64,000 nt of DNA. Origin: Bugula neritina. Its lineage: Eukaryota; Bryozoa; Gymnolaemata; Cheilostomatida; Bugulidae. The DNA lies in NCBI GenBank assembly GCA_964035545.1, contig OZ037769.1, forward strand, positions 1,038,501 through 1,102,500. Reading direction: 5' to 3'. Shown here piece after piece: positions 35,084 through 48,277 of the stretch; positions within the stretch are counted from its first letter, which is position 1, and each line of letters starts with the position of its first letter. The position numbers and the translations under genes were made by a program. The notes below the pieces were generated by a model. The model was not told where the DNA came from. It did no database searches and saw only the letters and a list, made by a program, of their open reading frames with translations.

Positions 35084-37648
35084 GTTCAAAAAACGTCACA
35101 GCCCGCAACTTAATCTGCCCGCTTGTTGGCTATTGTTTCAAGATCCGCCCACAAGCCAAAAGTATACAAAAGCACGTGGTAGTTTATAAGGAAATCAGTA
35201 ATTAAAATGAGAAGCATTCCCGGCTTTATTCGCTTTGCTTGATTGGTTTTTACTACATTGGGATTCATCTACTCTTTCGTAAATGGTGAAGCGGCCTATG
35301 CAAAATAACAACTATTTATAAAAGAAATTGATTGGTGAAAGTTGGCACAAAACAGTGTTATAACAACAGCATATAAGCTGAATAACTAAGCCTATATGCA
35401 ACGTTTTACTGTCTCTATCATATTACATAGCCCTTTAGATTACAATTCTTTATTGGCCTAATCATTAAGTCATTTTGCCTGTTGTGTCAAAATTAACATT
35501 ATGCATTGGACTTGAACCAGTTTTACAACTTTCAATCCACACATTATAATAATATTAAATCTTTATTATTACAACAGTAAGTATTTTTATATAAAACAAA
35601 AAGAACAAATTTAGGCCTTGACTTGTAACAGTTTTAGTGCATGATAATATTATGATCAAACTTATACTGTAAATATGCTGTAACTAATATAGTCTGTCAA
35701 ATGCAGATAAAAAATAAAGAATGATATTGGGTCATAAAAAGGTCAGTATTATCATAAAAAAGTTAAATTTTTTCCATTCATTAAAAACCAATATTAGAAG
35801 TTATCCTCTTCTACACTCTCTTATGGAGAGCAAATATAAGACTTCAGCGATGTTCAAAATCTCACAGTCTATATTCTATAATATGTCTTAAATTCCATAA
35901 TGTAGGCATATCTAATTGTCCATAGCTGAATCTCTCCTGCAGGCAAAGACAACTCTTCCCGAAACATAGTTTTTCAAAATTAATAATTATGAACTAATCT
36001 GTTAAAATCAAACTATTTTTTCAATGTAGTGTCTGCAACTGGGCATCGTTTTAAACTAAGGTTTTTTTTATCATAACATTTACATCTAAATTAGCTAACA
36101 TCTAACAATCTCTCTGACTTCATAATGATCACAAGTCATTTGTTGTTAGAGTTATGCTCTCTTGGGCTCATAGTTCTAACAAATTCTATTCATTTGCTGA
36201 TCATCAAAATATCTTAGTTGTTTTATATATAAATACTACCAATTGATAAATATTATTTTTAAATAAGTTTTTTTACATAGAATAAAAATGTCAGCAGAAA
36301 GTTGCAAGCAGTTTATTAAACATAAAGCTAATGAATTGTAGATTACCAGCAAGAAAGTTAGAGTGTTGCCTACTTCCTTTTGAAAAAAAAGATAGATTTT
36401 AGAGTATAAAACTCAGTTAAACTATATTCAGAGTAATTTAGTTTAAGTGGCTAAATTGTCTGATAATTCAATATATAATGAGAGCATAGAACCACTCACT
36501 GACTGACAGCAAAACTTCTGCACATCAGCTGCAGAAAATTGGGCTGCTATGTTTGGGTTTCTTGTGGTCAAATGCTAATTCACTGTTTCTTTTATTCCAA
36601 TCAAATTCCCATTGTTGAAAATAGGAAGTGATACTTAAAAATAAATTAAACTTACAGCACCAGGGCAGGGCAAACACAATAGGTCATTTAAGCTGACTTC
36701 ATATGTTTCAATTAGTAACCATTATATGTACTTTTATGTTAACATAAAAGAGATTAACCCAAAAGGAAAGCTTTTAAAGTTTAGCCATAAACTGTGCCTG
36801 TTTTGATGAGTTGAGGAAAAGTTATTTTTTGTGCAACTCTCTTTAAAGACTAGTTATAAGTCACTGTTGGTACAATTTAGCTGTCTAGTTACCTTCTTGT
36901 GTGTAGTCTACTATAAAAAATACCTACTATAAAAAGAAGGACTTCATATAGGTAGTGTCATAAATGCAGAATTCAAAGCTATTTTTACACCTCCTAATAC
37001 ATGATTTATGAAAATATTTATTCCTCATTAGAATAAAATCTAATTCCATCCTAGAAGCTGTAACCATATGGTTACTGTCAGTCACGTTGCCATGGCAACC
37101 ATATAGCACAAGTTCCTACCAGCTAGCCAGGTAGCCTATCCTTAACCCACACAACAACTTATTCAACCTATCGCTGGAGCTGAGGCTACACAGTGAGAGT
37201 GGGTCTGGGCAAGATTATATTATTCATAAATTAGAGGGTCTGAGACTTGATCGGTTCTTATAACATCAGTAGAGTAGCTGTAGCTTGCAAGTGCTTGCAG
37301 GTGCTTGTGTGTCATCTACCACAGCTGTAGTCTAGTTAAAATTTTTAGCTCTCTGCTGACTTGAGCATAAAAAGGGTATTGTTCTGCGGCAGCATATTGG
37401 TCTAGACTCTGTCTACAGGTGGCTGTCAATATATAGGGAGTAACTATAGAGTATATAGATAGCAGCTGTTTGTTTATATACATCAGGGAAAACTAATTAC
37501 TGCACATAAAGGTTAGTAATTAAACGCAAGAGCTGCCTGCACACAGCTAGCTGCAAGTAGACTCTGGAGATAGGAAACAGCTCGTAGTCTGCGGCAGACT
37601 TATTGGGCAGGTTATGGGACAGCCATCGTATCGCCAGCTACTGGAAAG
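35084..37648. other. Divergent intergenic region between MAP1 (-) and the carboxypeptidase gene (+)
   Basis: The two start codons face away from each other across 2.6 kb. The proximal MAP1 side (35090-35180) is less AT-rich than its surroundings and has an E-box-like GCACGTGG near 35174. On the carboxypeptidase side, 37100-37648 holds repeated GCTTGCAAGTGCTTGCAGGT-type sequence and probably the promoter and 5' UTR. No TATA box can be assigned safely. Confidence 0.4.
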
Positions 37649-40600
37649 ATGAAGAGGTTGTCACTGTATATTCTACTATATCTACTAGTCACATCAGTGA
37701 CTTACTCAGTGACTAAAAGGTAAGTGTAGTGTTCTTTCTATTGCTCATCAAAATAGTAAATTAATATATGAGCATATTATATCTAATCTTCATTTGACCT
37801 TGAGCTTGTCATAGGCATGTCATAACCACAAGTTGTCAACTTATCTTATCTTAGAGAACAACACTAGATTCTAGAAGGTACTGGAACTTTTTAGGAATCT
37901 CAGTCTTGTTAGAATGATCAGTTACATTCACTGTAATATTAGTCACAAAAATATAATATGTTAGCAGTATCTTAACCTACTTAAATAGGTATTGAATGAG
38001 TAATTAACACTTTCCCTGGGTGGCACAAACATGGCTTTTGAATTTAAAGCTTTTAAGATCTTCGAATCGTAATTCTAATCACTTGTAACATAACAGAAAA
38101 TAACTTTGCAGTTATGTCATTTGTCAGAGGAAACACTTTCACTCGAAAATTTAACTCAAGTTCAACTATTGGTTTCCTTAAAACATACTTCAAGTAGATT
38201 GAAGCAGACGGTGAATAAATTAAATTGTGAAAAGTATACCACAGTTTGTACTCGGTGTGCAAAAGTCCTTTTTCTGCTAAAAGTGCACTTTTAATTTAAC
38301 TTTTTGCTGACAAAGAATTTGTGTGGAAGAGGAGGGAGGTTTACAGAGGTGAAGGTCTGCTTGTTGACAGGTCAGGAAGACCTCTACTCCATAAATTGCC
38401 CAATAAAAGAAGCTAATTTGGTACATTTACACAAACAGGTACACGGTAGTAGACACATATTACATCTGGTTTGTGTCTTACTAAGCTGGTAATTTCTGGG
38501 AGGGTTTTCCACCAAAATGAATTTTTTCTTGCAATATCTAAACAAGTTCTGAGCTCTAAAGCTAATGGTAATTTCAGCTGTGCATTATTTAGGTATCTAT
38601 CATGAATTGTGGGTCAATTTTGCCAATTTTGAAACCACAATTACTGCAATAGTTTAAAGAAATTTGTAAAATTTACAGATATGTCCGTAGTTTTACCAAA
38701 AAGAACATCAAATAATAGAAAGTAAGATAACTATGCTTTCTATAATTTCAATGGCAATTACTGAACCTACATAGAACTTTACTCAAGAAAATGTAAAATA
38801 ATCTGTTGATGATTGTTTGAGTAGCAGACTGGTATTGGTTGCCTCCTAGCTATAAACTGGGTGCTTATTTCAGGTTGGAACTGACTTTGGTAGACTTGAA
38901 GAAGATTAATGATGAAAGTCTAGTGGAGAAGATGATGCACATGGTACACTCTCTTGACAACCCAAAGGTATGTGAGATCTACATTCTATAATCACTAATT
39001 AGTCCTAACATATGCCAGTGAATTAACTGGTGCTGAGAAAGAAGCTAAAAGCTTAAGTTCATGACCAGAATCTGTTTTCTGATTTTCTGGCTCTAAGGCA
39101 ATTTATGTTGTCTGAATTAAGAATGGATTATCTTTAACTGCACTTGCTTTTAATAATTAAATACATCTTGCCTTTTGGAAAATCAAACAAACCTTACCTA
39201 AAAATATTCTATTAATAAGTATCTAACCTTTGAAAGTGCAACTACACCAATAGCACAAAATCTAAAGTAAAAACACATACTGCAGACAATTGCCAATATG
39301 CCCTTCTCCAATATATTATTATTTAAACCAAAGGCATTGAAAGGTCACCCAGAGGTCAAGCACAGACTATCAACTAAGTATCCTTAAGCTAATGGGATAT
39401 TACTGTCTATAGGCTTTGGTTTTCTTCCTATATAATTAGTCTTTATTGCTAGGTACAAATCTTTGATTTAAATGTCAGAAATTTAGTCTAAAATGTCAAA
39501 AGCTGGTTTGTGTAATTAAATTGTTTTTGGAAGTTGGCATTTATCCTCAGCTTTTTGTCTGAGAAATCCATCTACAGCTTAAAAGCGTTCTTCAAATGTC
39601 TAACAGGCAGCAGGCAGCACATACATAAATATAATGTAATGTGATATAATATAATATAATATTATAATATAATATAACATGATATAACATATAATATAGT
39701 ATAGCATATTATATTATGATAAAATATAATTTTATATAAATATAATATAATATATAGTATATCCTATATATTCAAAAGTATTTGCATTCGCCAACTGTTG
39801 AAGAGTAGACATTGGGTTGTTCATATATTTGTTGTTATGAGTCAACACGTTCTTCTGATACTACAGTAGATTGTTCACACAGCTCACTTAAAACACTTTA
39901 TTAATCAATGCTTCCATATCTATAATGGTAAATTTTATGCATAAGAATTCTAATCACGACATGAACCAATGATATTAGACATGAATCTTGGCTAAACTGT
40001 CAAGTGGTGTTAGACATGTGCCATTTCTTCATCCAGTATATTCTGTCAACTTAAGAAGCAACAGTTTTTTGCATTGCGTGGCCAAGACATGCTCCAAAAT
40101 ATGCCAATAAAACTTCAAGATTACTTATCTTCAAAGACGACTTAGCTTAGCTGGTACCACCATTCAGTGCGAGACCGACTTGATCAGATTAAGGGGCTGA
40201 AAGGTGTCTGCAATGAACACCTGATGAAGTCATTATGTTAGTAATAATGCTTTTCTACTTTCCGTCTCCAAGACCTGAGTGACTGAATATGTTCTAAATA
40301 TGGCTCAACTGCTGGCCCTCTTTGTGTTTGCTATCTTTAAGTGTTGTGATGGGATCAATGCTTGTTTATCAAAAACATGGCAACAGGAACAGGGATAATA
40401 AATTAATTTCCGTGGAAGTTTCACCAACTGTTTTGATGATGCTGTTGGTTTTGATGCTGAAATATTTGAGGATGTATTAGTTGAATTATAACTACTTTAG
40501 CCCCTGGAAATGCACACAGAATGTTACACTATAAAAATAGCAAACTTAAAGGTCTTTACATTTTTGTTTAGCCTTTTAAAGGTTATCAAAATGCTATCAC

Positions 40601-43600
40601 AAAGTGAATAGGCACCACCCTACTCTATTCGGTTAACTTAAGGCTATTCAGTGGGTTAAATATAGTTATAATGTCAAGGTTTTATTATGTTGCTATATTT
40701 TGGTATTCTGTATAGCCAGTAATTTGTGTTTAAGTTGATGGAGACATGTAAGTAAGTGACTAGAGGCATAACTAAGTCCTTACAGAGAGAGATAAGTTAA
40801 TAGGGACATAAGTATATCAAGCTAGAGACACAAGTAGCAAGACCTGGTACAAGTACCATTACCAAGCTACACTGACTCACATGATGAATAAAATGGCTAC
40901 TCCCCCACTACCCTAGCTATCAGGAAAGATTAATTAGGCTTTCTAAAAGCCAAAGCCTTGTAATTATAATTGCTATTAGGTTAATGAAAATCGAGTACAT
41001 GAAATGTACGTTGTTTCCTTGAACGATGCTGAAATGTTGCCAAAAATATTTAGGATTAAACTTGCCCTCTCTTCTTTAGAATCATTTTGCCTTCTTGAAA
41101 CAAAATCAGCAGTTGCTAAAGATTAGCAGCCATTGAGAACGTTGGAAACTCTCAGTCAAAGTAGCCCATGTATTTATGTACCTTAAAACTCACTTATAAG
41201 CATGCTAGTTCTTATACTGTAGCAGTATAAGAGTGTGAACAAGCTAGTATGGGCCCTAGTCTGCATAAATTGTAGAGTTTTACAGATACTGAAGTTGTAT
41301 TTTCTGTCATATGGTGGCAGTGCAGGATTGGGAATCATTTTTTACGGAAAAAGCCACGTTTTCATTAGCTTTTTAAAAACTTGTTTAGTGAGCCTTTAAA
41401 CACCATGTTTAGTACGTCTCAAGATAGCTTTCAGATAGGCATGCTCTGATTGGTTGAATAGTTTGAAAATAATTACTGAAAAGATTGCTTTTCTACTGGA
41501 CTCAGGCATTGAATTTCACTGTCAGTTGAAAAGGGTTAATGTTATACAACTATGTATAATTATCCCCATTACAAACCCAACATCTTTCAAGTAACAACTT
41601 AAGTACTTCCACAGCTACTGAGCTAGCCAATATAACAGCTAGCACTTGAAATTTTTGGCCAATTTCAAACTTTAGTCTATTAAATTATAACTAGTGATTT
41701 ATTTAAATAATGTGTCCAACACAAACTAAATAGGGGCAGCAGAAATTCTGCTTTGACGTAAATTTTCTGAAAAAAAAGTACGACGTATTCTATGCGATAT
41801 TTGGCTGTTTAACTAGCCCTATTACCTCTAGCCTTAATATGTGTACTAAGTATAAGCCTGTGAAATCATTCGTTAACGTGGCTTTAATACCAGCTACCTA
41901 GCTGGGTTCTTCCATCAACCCTCCCAATAAACTAGGAGTTTAGCGGGTTAGTTAACTAGGCTAACTTATATTTATTTCAAGGTTAATGACGTGGGTTTAT
42001 ATAAAAGGTCTGTACTTCTTCAAGTAATAGATTGTGGAAGGAAGACGTTTAGATTAAGAAATACCTCATAAGATTATGGAATATCAGAGGCAGATTAAAA
42101 GCTTAAGAGCTGTCAATTTCTACTAGAGAATTATAAGCTAATATAAATGGCACAAGAAAACCGTAAATCTGGACATTATTAATATAATAATTCATCTAAT
42201 AATAATCTTTCAGTCTGCAGTTGAGAAATAATTACGTCCTCCCAGATCTTTCACCATTCTTCACATTCCAAGGAAATCATAAGTCATCTTGGTTTTTCAT
42301 AATTATCACTAAAGCTAATCTTGAAAATATGTAAAGTGTGCTAATACTTATTATATCTTAATATAATATAATGTCTTTATTATGGCGCATCTAACTTAAT
42401 ACACTTTTGCAATGTGTGATAAAACATAATATTATAATTAACAGATCACGCTATTATATTACTATAATAAGTAATATAACATATTATTATAACACTACAT
42501 AACACCATAATATGTAACATAGCTGCTAAAGCCAAAAACTCTATGAAAACAGCTAGTTAAGCTTTACATTAAGGTATTTAAACCCATGCAGTCTGTTCTA
42601 TCAACACCTGAACGTGGTTCAAGCACAAAAGATATTTTTGGAACAAAGAATTTCCTGTAACTGCTATAACAGAAATATAAAGTTATATAATTACGACTTA
42701 ATACTGTTGCTAAAGAGTAATATGTACACCTAATATACCATGATCTATACAGTAAGTTTAGAACCATATCATAGCCAGCCAGAATGGCAACACGCTTTCA
42801 GTTGGAGTCTTTTTGTTGTTATCTATAAATCAGAGCGTGAAGGAAGTGATAAATAGTCTGGCATTCTGGGAATCATCACTCTCCAGTACAACTCGCCCAG
42901 CTGTGACAGTATATGGTAGAGAGCCGATGATATTGGTAACACATTGATCACAGGGCATGCTATTTGTGACGTAATTGAAATATGAAATCACATCATGATA
43001 AGAACAGAAATAACACATTATTTATAATATCATCAGGTGATATGATACCGTGGTGTGATATAATGCAGATAAATATGAAATGTGGCTTCAGCTGAACAAT
43101 GGACATTTTTATGTAAGGTATTTTTTATGAGCGGCTGCTTGTATTGGTTTTAAAGACTTTGCTATAGGAGTTTAGCGATTTTGTATTTCGCAATAAGCTA
43201 CTTATATTTCTAACTTACTTTCTTAAATGTCATTGGCCACAAATATTTTGTCAATAAAGCTGGCAATAATACTGCGGCTGCCATTAATGTTATTGCTACT
43301 AATAATGCTAGCGGCAGCGTTTATTAGTAACTACTGTAGAGTAGTAGAAAGATAATTTCCGCAATATTATGCTCTCTGGCTATGTGGGCTCAAAATTCTT
43401 TAATGTATAGTGTAAGCCAAGAGTTAACAATAACATCGGTCATAACAAAATAATTTCAAAGATGTTTACAAGCTAGCCTGTAGAATAACATATATGACTA
43501 CCTACTACAGAAATATCTAAGGCAGAAATACATAATACAGAACTATAATACATATGTTATGTAATAATACAGAACTACATGTATAACACTGAGCTCTCTC

Positions 43601-46600
43601 TTCATAGGTAGACATAAGGCGAAGTAAAAGAACTCACTCCCTCATCATTGAGACTGAAGATTCCAGACTTCTATCTCTAATAACACACAGGTTTAAGACA
43701 GAGTTGAACATACCACCTGAGGCTTTAACTACTAGAGAGTGAGTTATATAATCATAGCTTTTTAACTACACATTACCTACATGTTTTGACTACAGGGTAA
43801 CTTTGCTAGGAATAAAAACTGTAGAATAACATGCAAAAGATATTTTTGAGGATTTATTTACCTGATGGAAACATCATTATGACTTGTTAGATCGTATCCT
43901 AGACCAGCTGCACTGGAAAAATGATTTTCTTAGAATTTTTTCAACAATTTGAAGTTATAATTCTGATTACAAGGTTGCCGGAAGTTAAAGTAAAGAACAC
44001 TTACAGACTGCATAAGAGGTCATTGGAAGAGTTTGATGTTACAGCTTATAACTCACATGAAAGTGTAAGTCATCTGAAAGTGTAAGTCACATGAAAGTGT
44101 AAATCACTTGTAAGTGTAAGTCACTTGAAAATCATGACTTAATCTACTTTCTTTGTGTGGCAGTTTTAATAAATTCAAGGTGTTGTTTCTTTCTGGTTTC
44201 AGGTAAATGATTATCTGGATGAATTGTCAATCTCATACCCTGACCTTGTTACCACCAAGATTATTGGTTATACTCATCAAAACCGTCCAATCAAAATACT
44301 CATTGTAAGTAAACGTTGATAATATAGTTCTGAACAAGCACTTTAACTTTAGTACATCATAATATAATATATTGTGGCTCTACTTATATCTGTAAATTCC
44401 TTATTATAATATTAAAAAGAAGGATTTAATAGTTTGACACAAATGTATACTTTGTGAAATATTCATAGAATAAAATTAGACACTTGCTGTTTGCTATAAG
44501 CGCAAACCGGTCAAACGTATTGTATTTGTTTAGAAAATATAGCCAGAAATCTTTAGTACTTTAGACTTATATAGATATTTCACCGTTTTGAAATTAGTCT
44601 CGGTAAAGAAGTGGGAACATCGAAATAAATCAACCTTTTTACGCTATACTTTACACGGAATACACATACATCAACCCAGCTATGTATGTTAACAGTTTTA
44701 TACTCACACAGATAAATAATAAAAAGAGTGGAGCTAAACCAAAAGTCTTCATTGATGGGGGACAACACGCGAGGGAGTGGATTTCGCCTGCAGTTGTTAC
44801 CCATATGATATATCAGGTAACTTTTTCTTGTGGGTGTGAAATTGACATGACTAAAAAAAATAAGCACAAGTAGAACATGCATAAGTAATTATTCATCTTT
44901 TTACTTTTTGAACACCAAAAAATATGTTTTCTAAGTAACATTCAGTTTCATTTTGTCCTTGGCAAGCATATAGCAATATAAATATATAAATATAAATTCA
45001 GTAATATTTCGTTATTAAACTTATATACTCAATATAACGACTGTGATCAACTAATTTTAAGATATAAGGAAATTGTCTTTTAGCAAAACATGAATATAAA
45101 AAGTGTGGACAGATTCAGATAACTAAGGCTACTGAATATTTTCAGCTGATTAATGGTTATTATAAAGGAGATGATAGACTGAGATCCATAGTTACAAAGT
45201 ACGAGTTCCACATGCTGCCCATCCTAAACCCAGATGGCTACGTCTACTCTTACTCTGACCACGGGGTGAGTGACATTGCATGTTCTTGATTTTTATACCA
45301 GCAGCATTTCCTTTCTTATCTAAAGGTCAAAGTTCAAATCTCCCCATCACATGTGCTTATATAAATTAACTGATACAACAAGAAACTTGAAAGTTGGCAA
45401 AACACAAAATCTTGTGTCAACCCAAACTAATTTTTTTGTCAATTTATTTTCTTAGTACTTCAAAACATCAACATGATATTATGTAAGTGCCAAGATTAGG
45501 TTTTAATTGACGCATTTGTTATTTTTTACACAATGCTATGACGGTTGAAGCTTAATTTCTTTCTCAAACATATTTGATGGGAATCAAAAGTCTCACCAAA
45601 TATTGTAAAATTAGAGTGCTGGTTCATCTTATCTAATGTTTGTTATACATCTATATATCTATGTTCATTATATCTACGTATATTTTTACATGTACATATT
45701 TATATATCTATACACGTGCCAGTTTGGTTGTAGATTCGACTGTGGCGTAAGAACATGAATAACATTACAACTTCAAACTGCACTGGAGTGGATCTCAACC
45801 GAAATTGGGACTTTCACTGGGCAGGTATGTAGGTGCCTTAAACTAACTTAAACCCGACGAAGAAATTAGTATAACATCTCCTATACTTACCTTATATATA
45901 TAGTAGTTACTGCTGTTATACTATTAAAGATTTCAACATTTATGTATATTATTAAATGATATGGTAATGGCTTGCTGTATTATGATTAATTGCTTAGTTA
46001 AACTATAATTATATCCATCAATTCTGGCAGTTAAGTGATATATGTTTAATTATAAGTAATTTAGGTATGTAAATCAAGCCTAATTTCTATATGTCTACTT
46101 ATAGGAAGAGGAGGGAGTAGAGACGAGTGTTCCATAGTTTATCAAGGACAATCAGCATTCTCAGAGAAGGAAACTAAAGCTACATCTGATTATATTCTAA
46201 GTTACCAAGGCCAATGGCACTCCTATTTCTCCTTTCACAGGTGCGTTGTATACGAAGTATGCATATTTTCTAGTTGCCTGGCGATAGTATTTTCTATTTA
46301 TTTTTAAAATGTCATATATACTATTTAAAAGAAATGAATTTTAAACACAATGTTCTAATAAATGTATAAGTGCAGTAGATTGTTCCAGTTTACAATTACT
46401 TTAAGAAACACAATAAATTTCTAATAAAGTTTTCCTTTACAGAAGGTTATTTTTATAATATTAGAATATAGTATCATGGCATAATGTGTTAATACAATAT
46501 TATAACTATTACGATTGCTATTTCAACTAATGGCTTTATAACTATTATATTTCTTCCTCAATTACAATGAGAAGACAACTACTTGTGCTCTTATGACTTT

Positions 46601-47548
46601 GTAGTTTTGGTCAGCTGATTCTGTTCCCCTACAGCCACACGGCAGCACCCAACCCAGATTATGATAAACATAGGTCGGCAGCAAAAAGTTTAGCTGCCGG
46701 TATAAAGTCTGTTAATAACAGAAGGTATACAGTGGGTGCTGTAGGGATGATACTGTGTAAGTATGTTATAGTACATGTAAATTACTTTCTTAATCTAAAT
46801 CAAAACTATATCTATAATAATAGTGAAGATTTTATTATTTACTGGACACAGAGTGCAGAGATGGTTTTTTTGGTTCCATAGCAAAAATGATACACCTGTA
46901 CTTATAATTGATAAATAATTTTTTGTTCATTAATTAATCACTTGTTATTTGATTGCTAATTTATAGATTATTGGTTAATTTGATTTCTTGTTAATAGATT
47001 GCTTAAATTAATTGATTACTTGTTAATTTAATAATGATTAATTAATGAGTAATCAGTTTACATGTATACTCCTTTATTGCTTACTCATAAGGATTTTATA
47101 GTTTAAGGAGATTAAAAATATAGAAACATTGTATTTTGCATAGTTTTTCAGTTTATGCCACTTCTAAGTAACATTTCAACATTTAGGTTTTAATATTTTA
47201 CTTGCAGATGAAGCCTCGGGTAGCTCAGAATCTTGGGCATACTCGATAGGGGTGCCATACAGTTATACCTTGGAGTTGCCCGACCTTTTCACATTTGTTG
47301 TACCTACAGATGTCATTGAACCAACAGCCAATGAGCTTCTTCAGGGACTTGTAGAATATTTTCAACTTATAGAAGAAGAAAACCCTAAAGTGTACAAGCA
47401 GCTTGTAGCTAATATAACTGAAAGTCTTCCAACAAGGGAAGATAACTATCAAACAAGCGACTCGTTATACAGTTCGGAAAGAAGAAATTCACAGAATATC
47501 TTCTTACTACTATGTTTGACGATGATGTGGGGCATTATTTACTACTAA
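37649..47548 (+). CDS. M14A zinc carboxypeptidase precursor, 477 residues, probable GPI-anchored form
   Basis: It should remove C-terminal residues from peptides outside the cell. Eleven exons join in phase: 37649-37719, 38874-38967, 43608-43738, 43974-44064, 44203-44304, 44712-44816, 45146-45265, 45734-45824, 46105-46240, 46605-46756, 47208-47548. The N-terminus is a signal peptide (MKRLSLYILLYLLVTSV), followed by a pro-region of about 100 residues and the catalytic domain. Using bovine CPA numbering, I see zinc ligands His69 and Glu72 (GGQHAREW) and His196 (FSFHSFGQ). Arg127 (RLWRKN), Asn144-Arg145 (DLNRNWD), Tyr248 (YEASG) and Glu270 (YTLELPD) are also present, so it should be active. The position equivalent to specificity residue 255 is Glu (GSSESW), neither the Ile of CPA nor the Asp of CPB. 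The last 16 residues are hydrophobic (IFLLLCLTMMWGIIYY), after a Ser/Asn-rich stretch. Confidence 0.95.
38968..43607 (+). other. Carboxypeptidase intron 2 (4.6 kb)
   Basis: This is mostly AT-rich unique sequence. A TATAATATAA-rich tract lies at 39630-39775. I found no nested gene or mobile element. Confidence 0.55.
44054..44138 (+). repeat. 17-bp tandem repeat containing the carboxypeptidase exon 4 donor, 4-5 units
   Basis: Units CACATGAAAGTGTAAGT start at 44054, 44071, 44088, 44105 and, decayed, 44122. The first includes the last 11 exon bases and the donor GTAAGT at 44065. Three more GTAAGT or GTAAAT sites follow at 17-base intervals. Confidence 0.93.
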
Positions 47549-47918
47549 GTTGCCCTATATGACATATTCAAAACAAATGCATAGGAATTGAACTTATACG
47601 TGCAACTAGCTTGTCGTTACAAAGCTACTAGGAATTGACCCAGCTTTACAAAAATGATCTAAAAGTAACATTTTATTTATTTATTGGACATTGATTTTTG
47701 ATTGAAAAAAGTTTATTTAGTGATCTAACTCAATAACTTGGTTATGTGTTAGTATTTACCAAAGAGCATCTCTATTTCCTATTTACAAATTGAATATAAT
47801 TATACAACTATGTTCTATAAAAACTTGGGTGCTGAAATGAATGTTTGAATTTTTTACAATGTATTTTATTTATAGTCTTTTGCGCTGTTTTCAATGTAGA
47901 CCCAGTCATCATGATCTC

Positions 47919-47924
47919 AATAAA
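47919..47924 (+). promoter_or_regulatory. Polyadenylation signal of the carboxypeptidase gene
   Basis: AATAAA lies 371 bases after the stop and 354 bases before the OGG1 start codon. Confidence 0.5.
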
Positions 47925-48264
47925 ACATAATATTATCATTATAATACTTATACACGAAGCAGGTGCAATGGGAAGGACAACTCTGAGCTGCAAATCATAA
48001 CTAGCGCAAAATCGAATAGAAATAAAATAACTATTACCAAAGGAAATCATCCTTGACATAGTTTGATCTAATTTTAAAAATCACGATATGCCTCGTTAAC
48101 AATAAGCTAAAGCTGAGGAAACACAACCACGCTTTTAAAGGTACTCCTTCAGCATTTGAGTTGCAACTTTCAAGTTTTAGCATGTCGCCTTACAGCTTTT
48201 AGTTTATTTATAATATTTTGCCATCTTTTGTGCATCAGTTTAGCTACTTGTTATTCTAATTAGT

Positions 48265-48276
48265 ATGAACCAATAA
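48265..48276 (+). promoter_or_regulatory. Minimal uORF (Met-Asn-Gln-stop) before OGG1
   Basis: ATGAACCAATAA ends one base before the OGG1 start ATG at 48278. If the transcript starts upstream, ribosomes would meet it first. Whether it is in the mRNA cannot be seen. Confidence 0.35.
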
Positions 48277-48277
48277 A

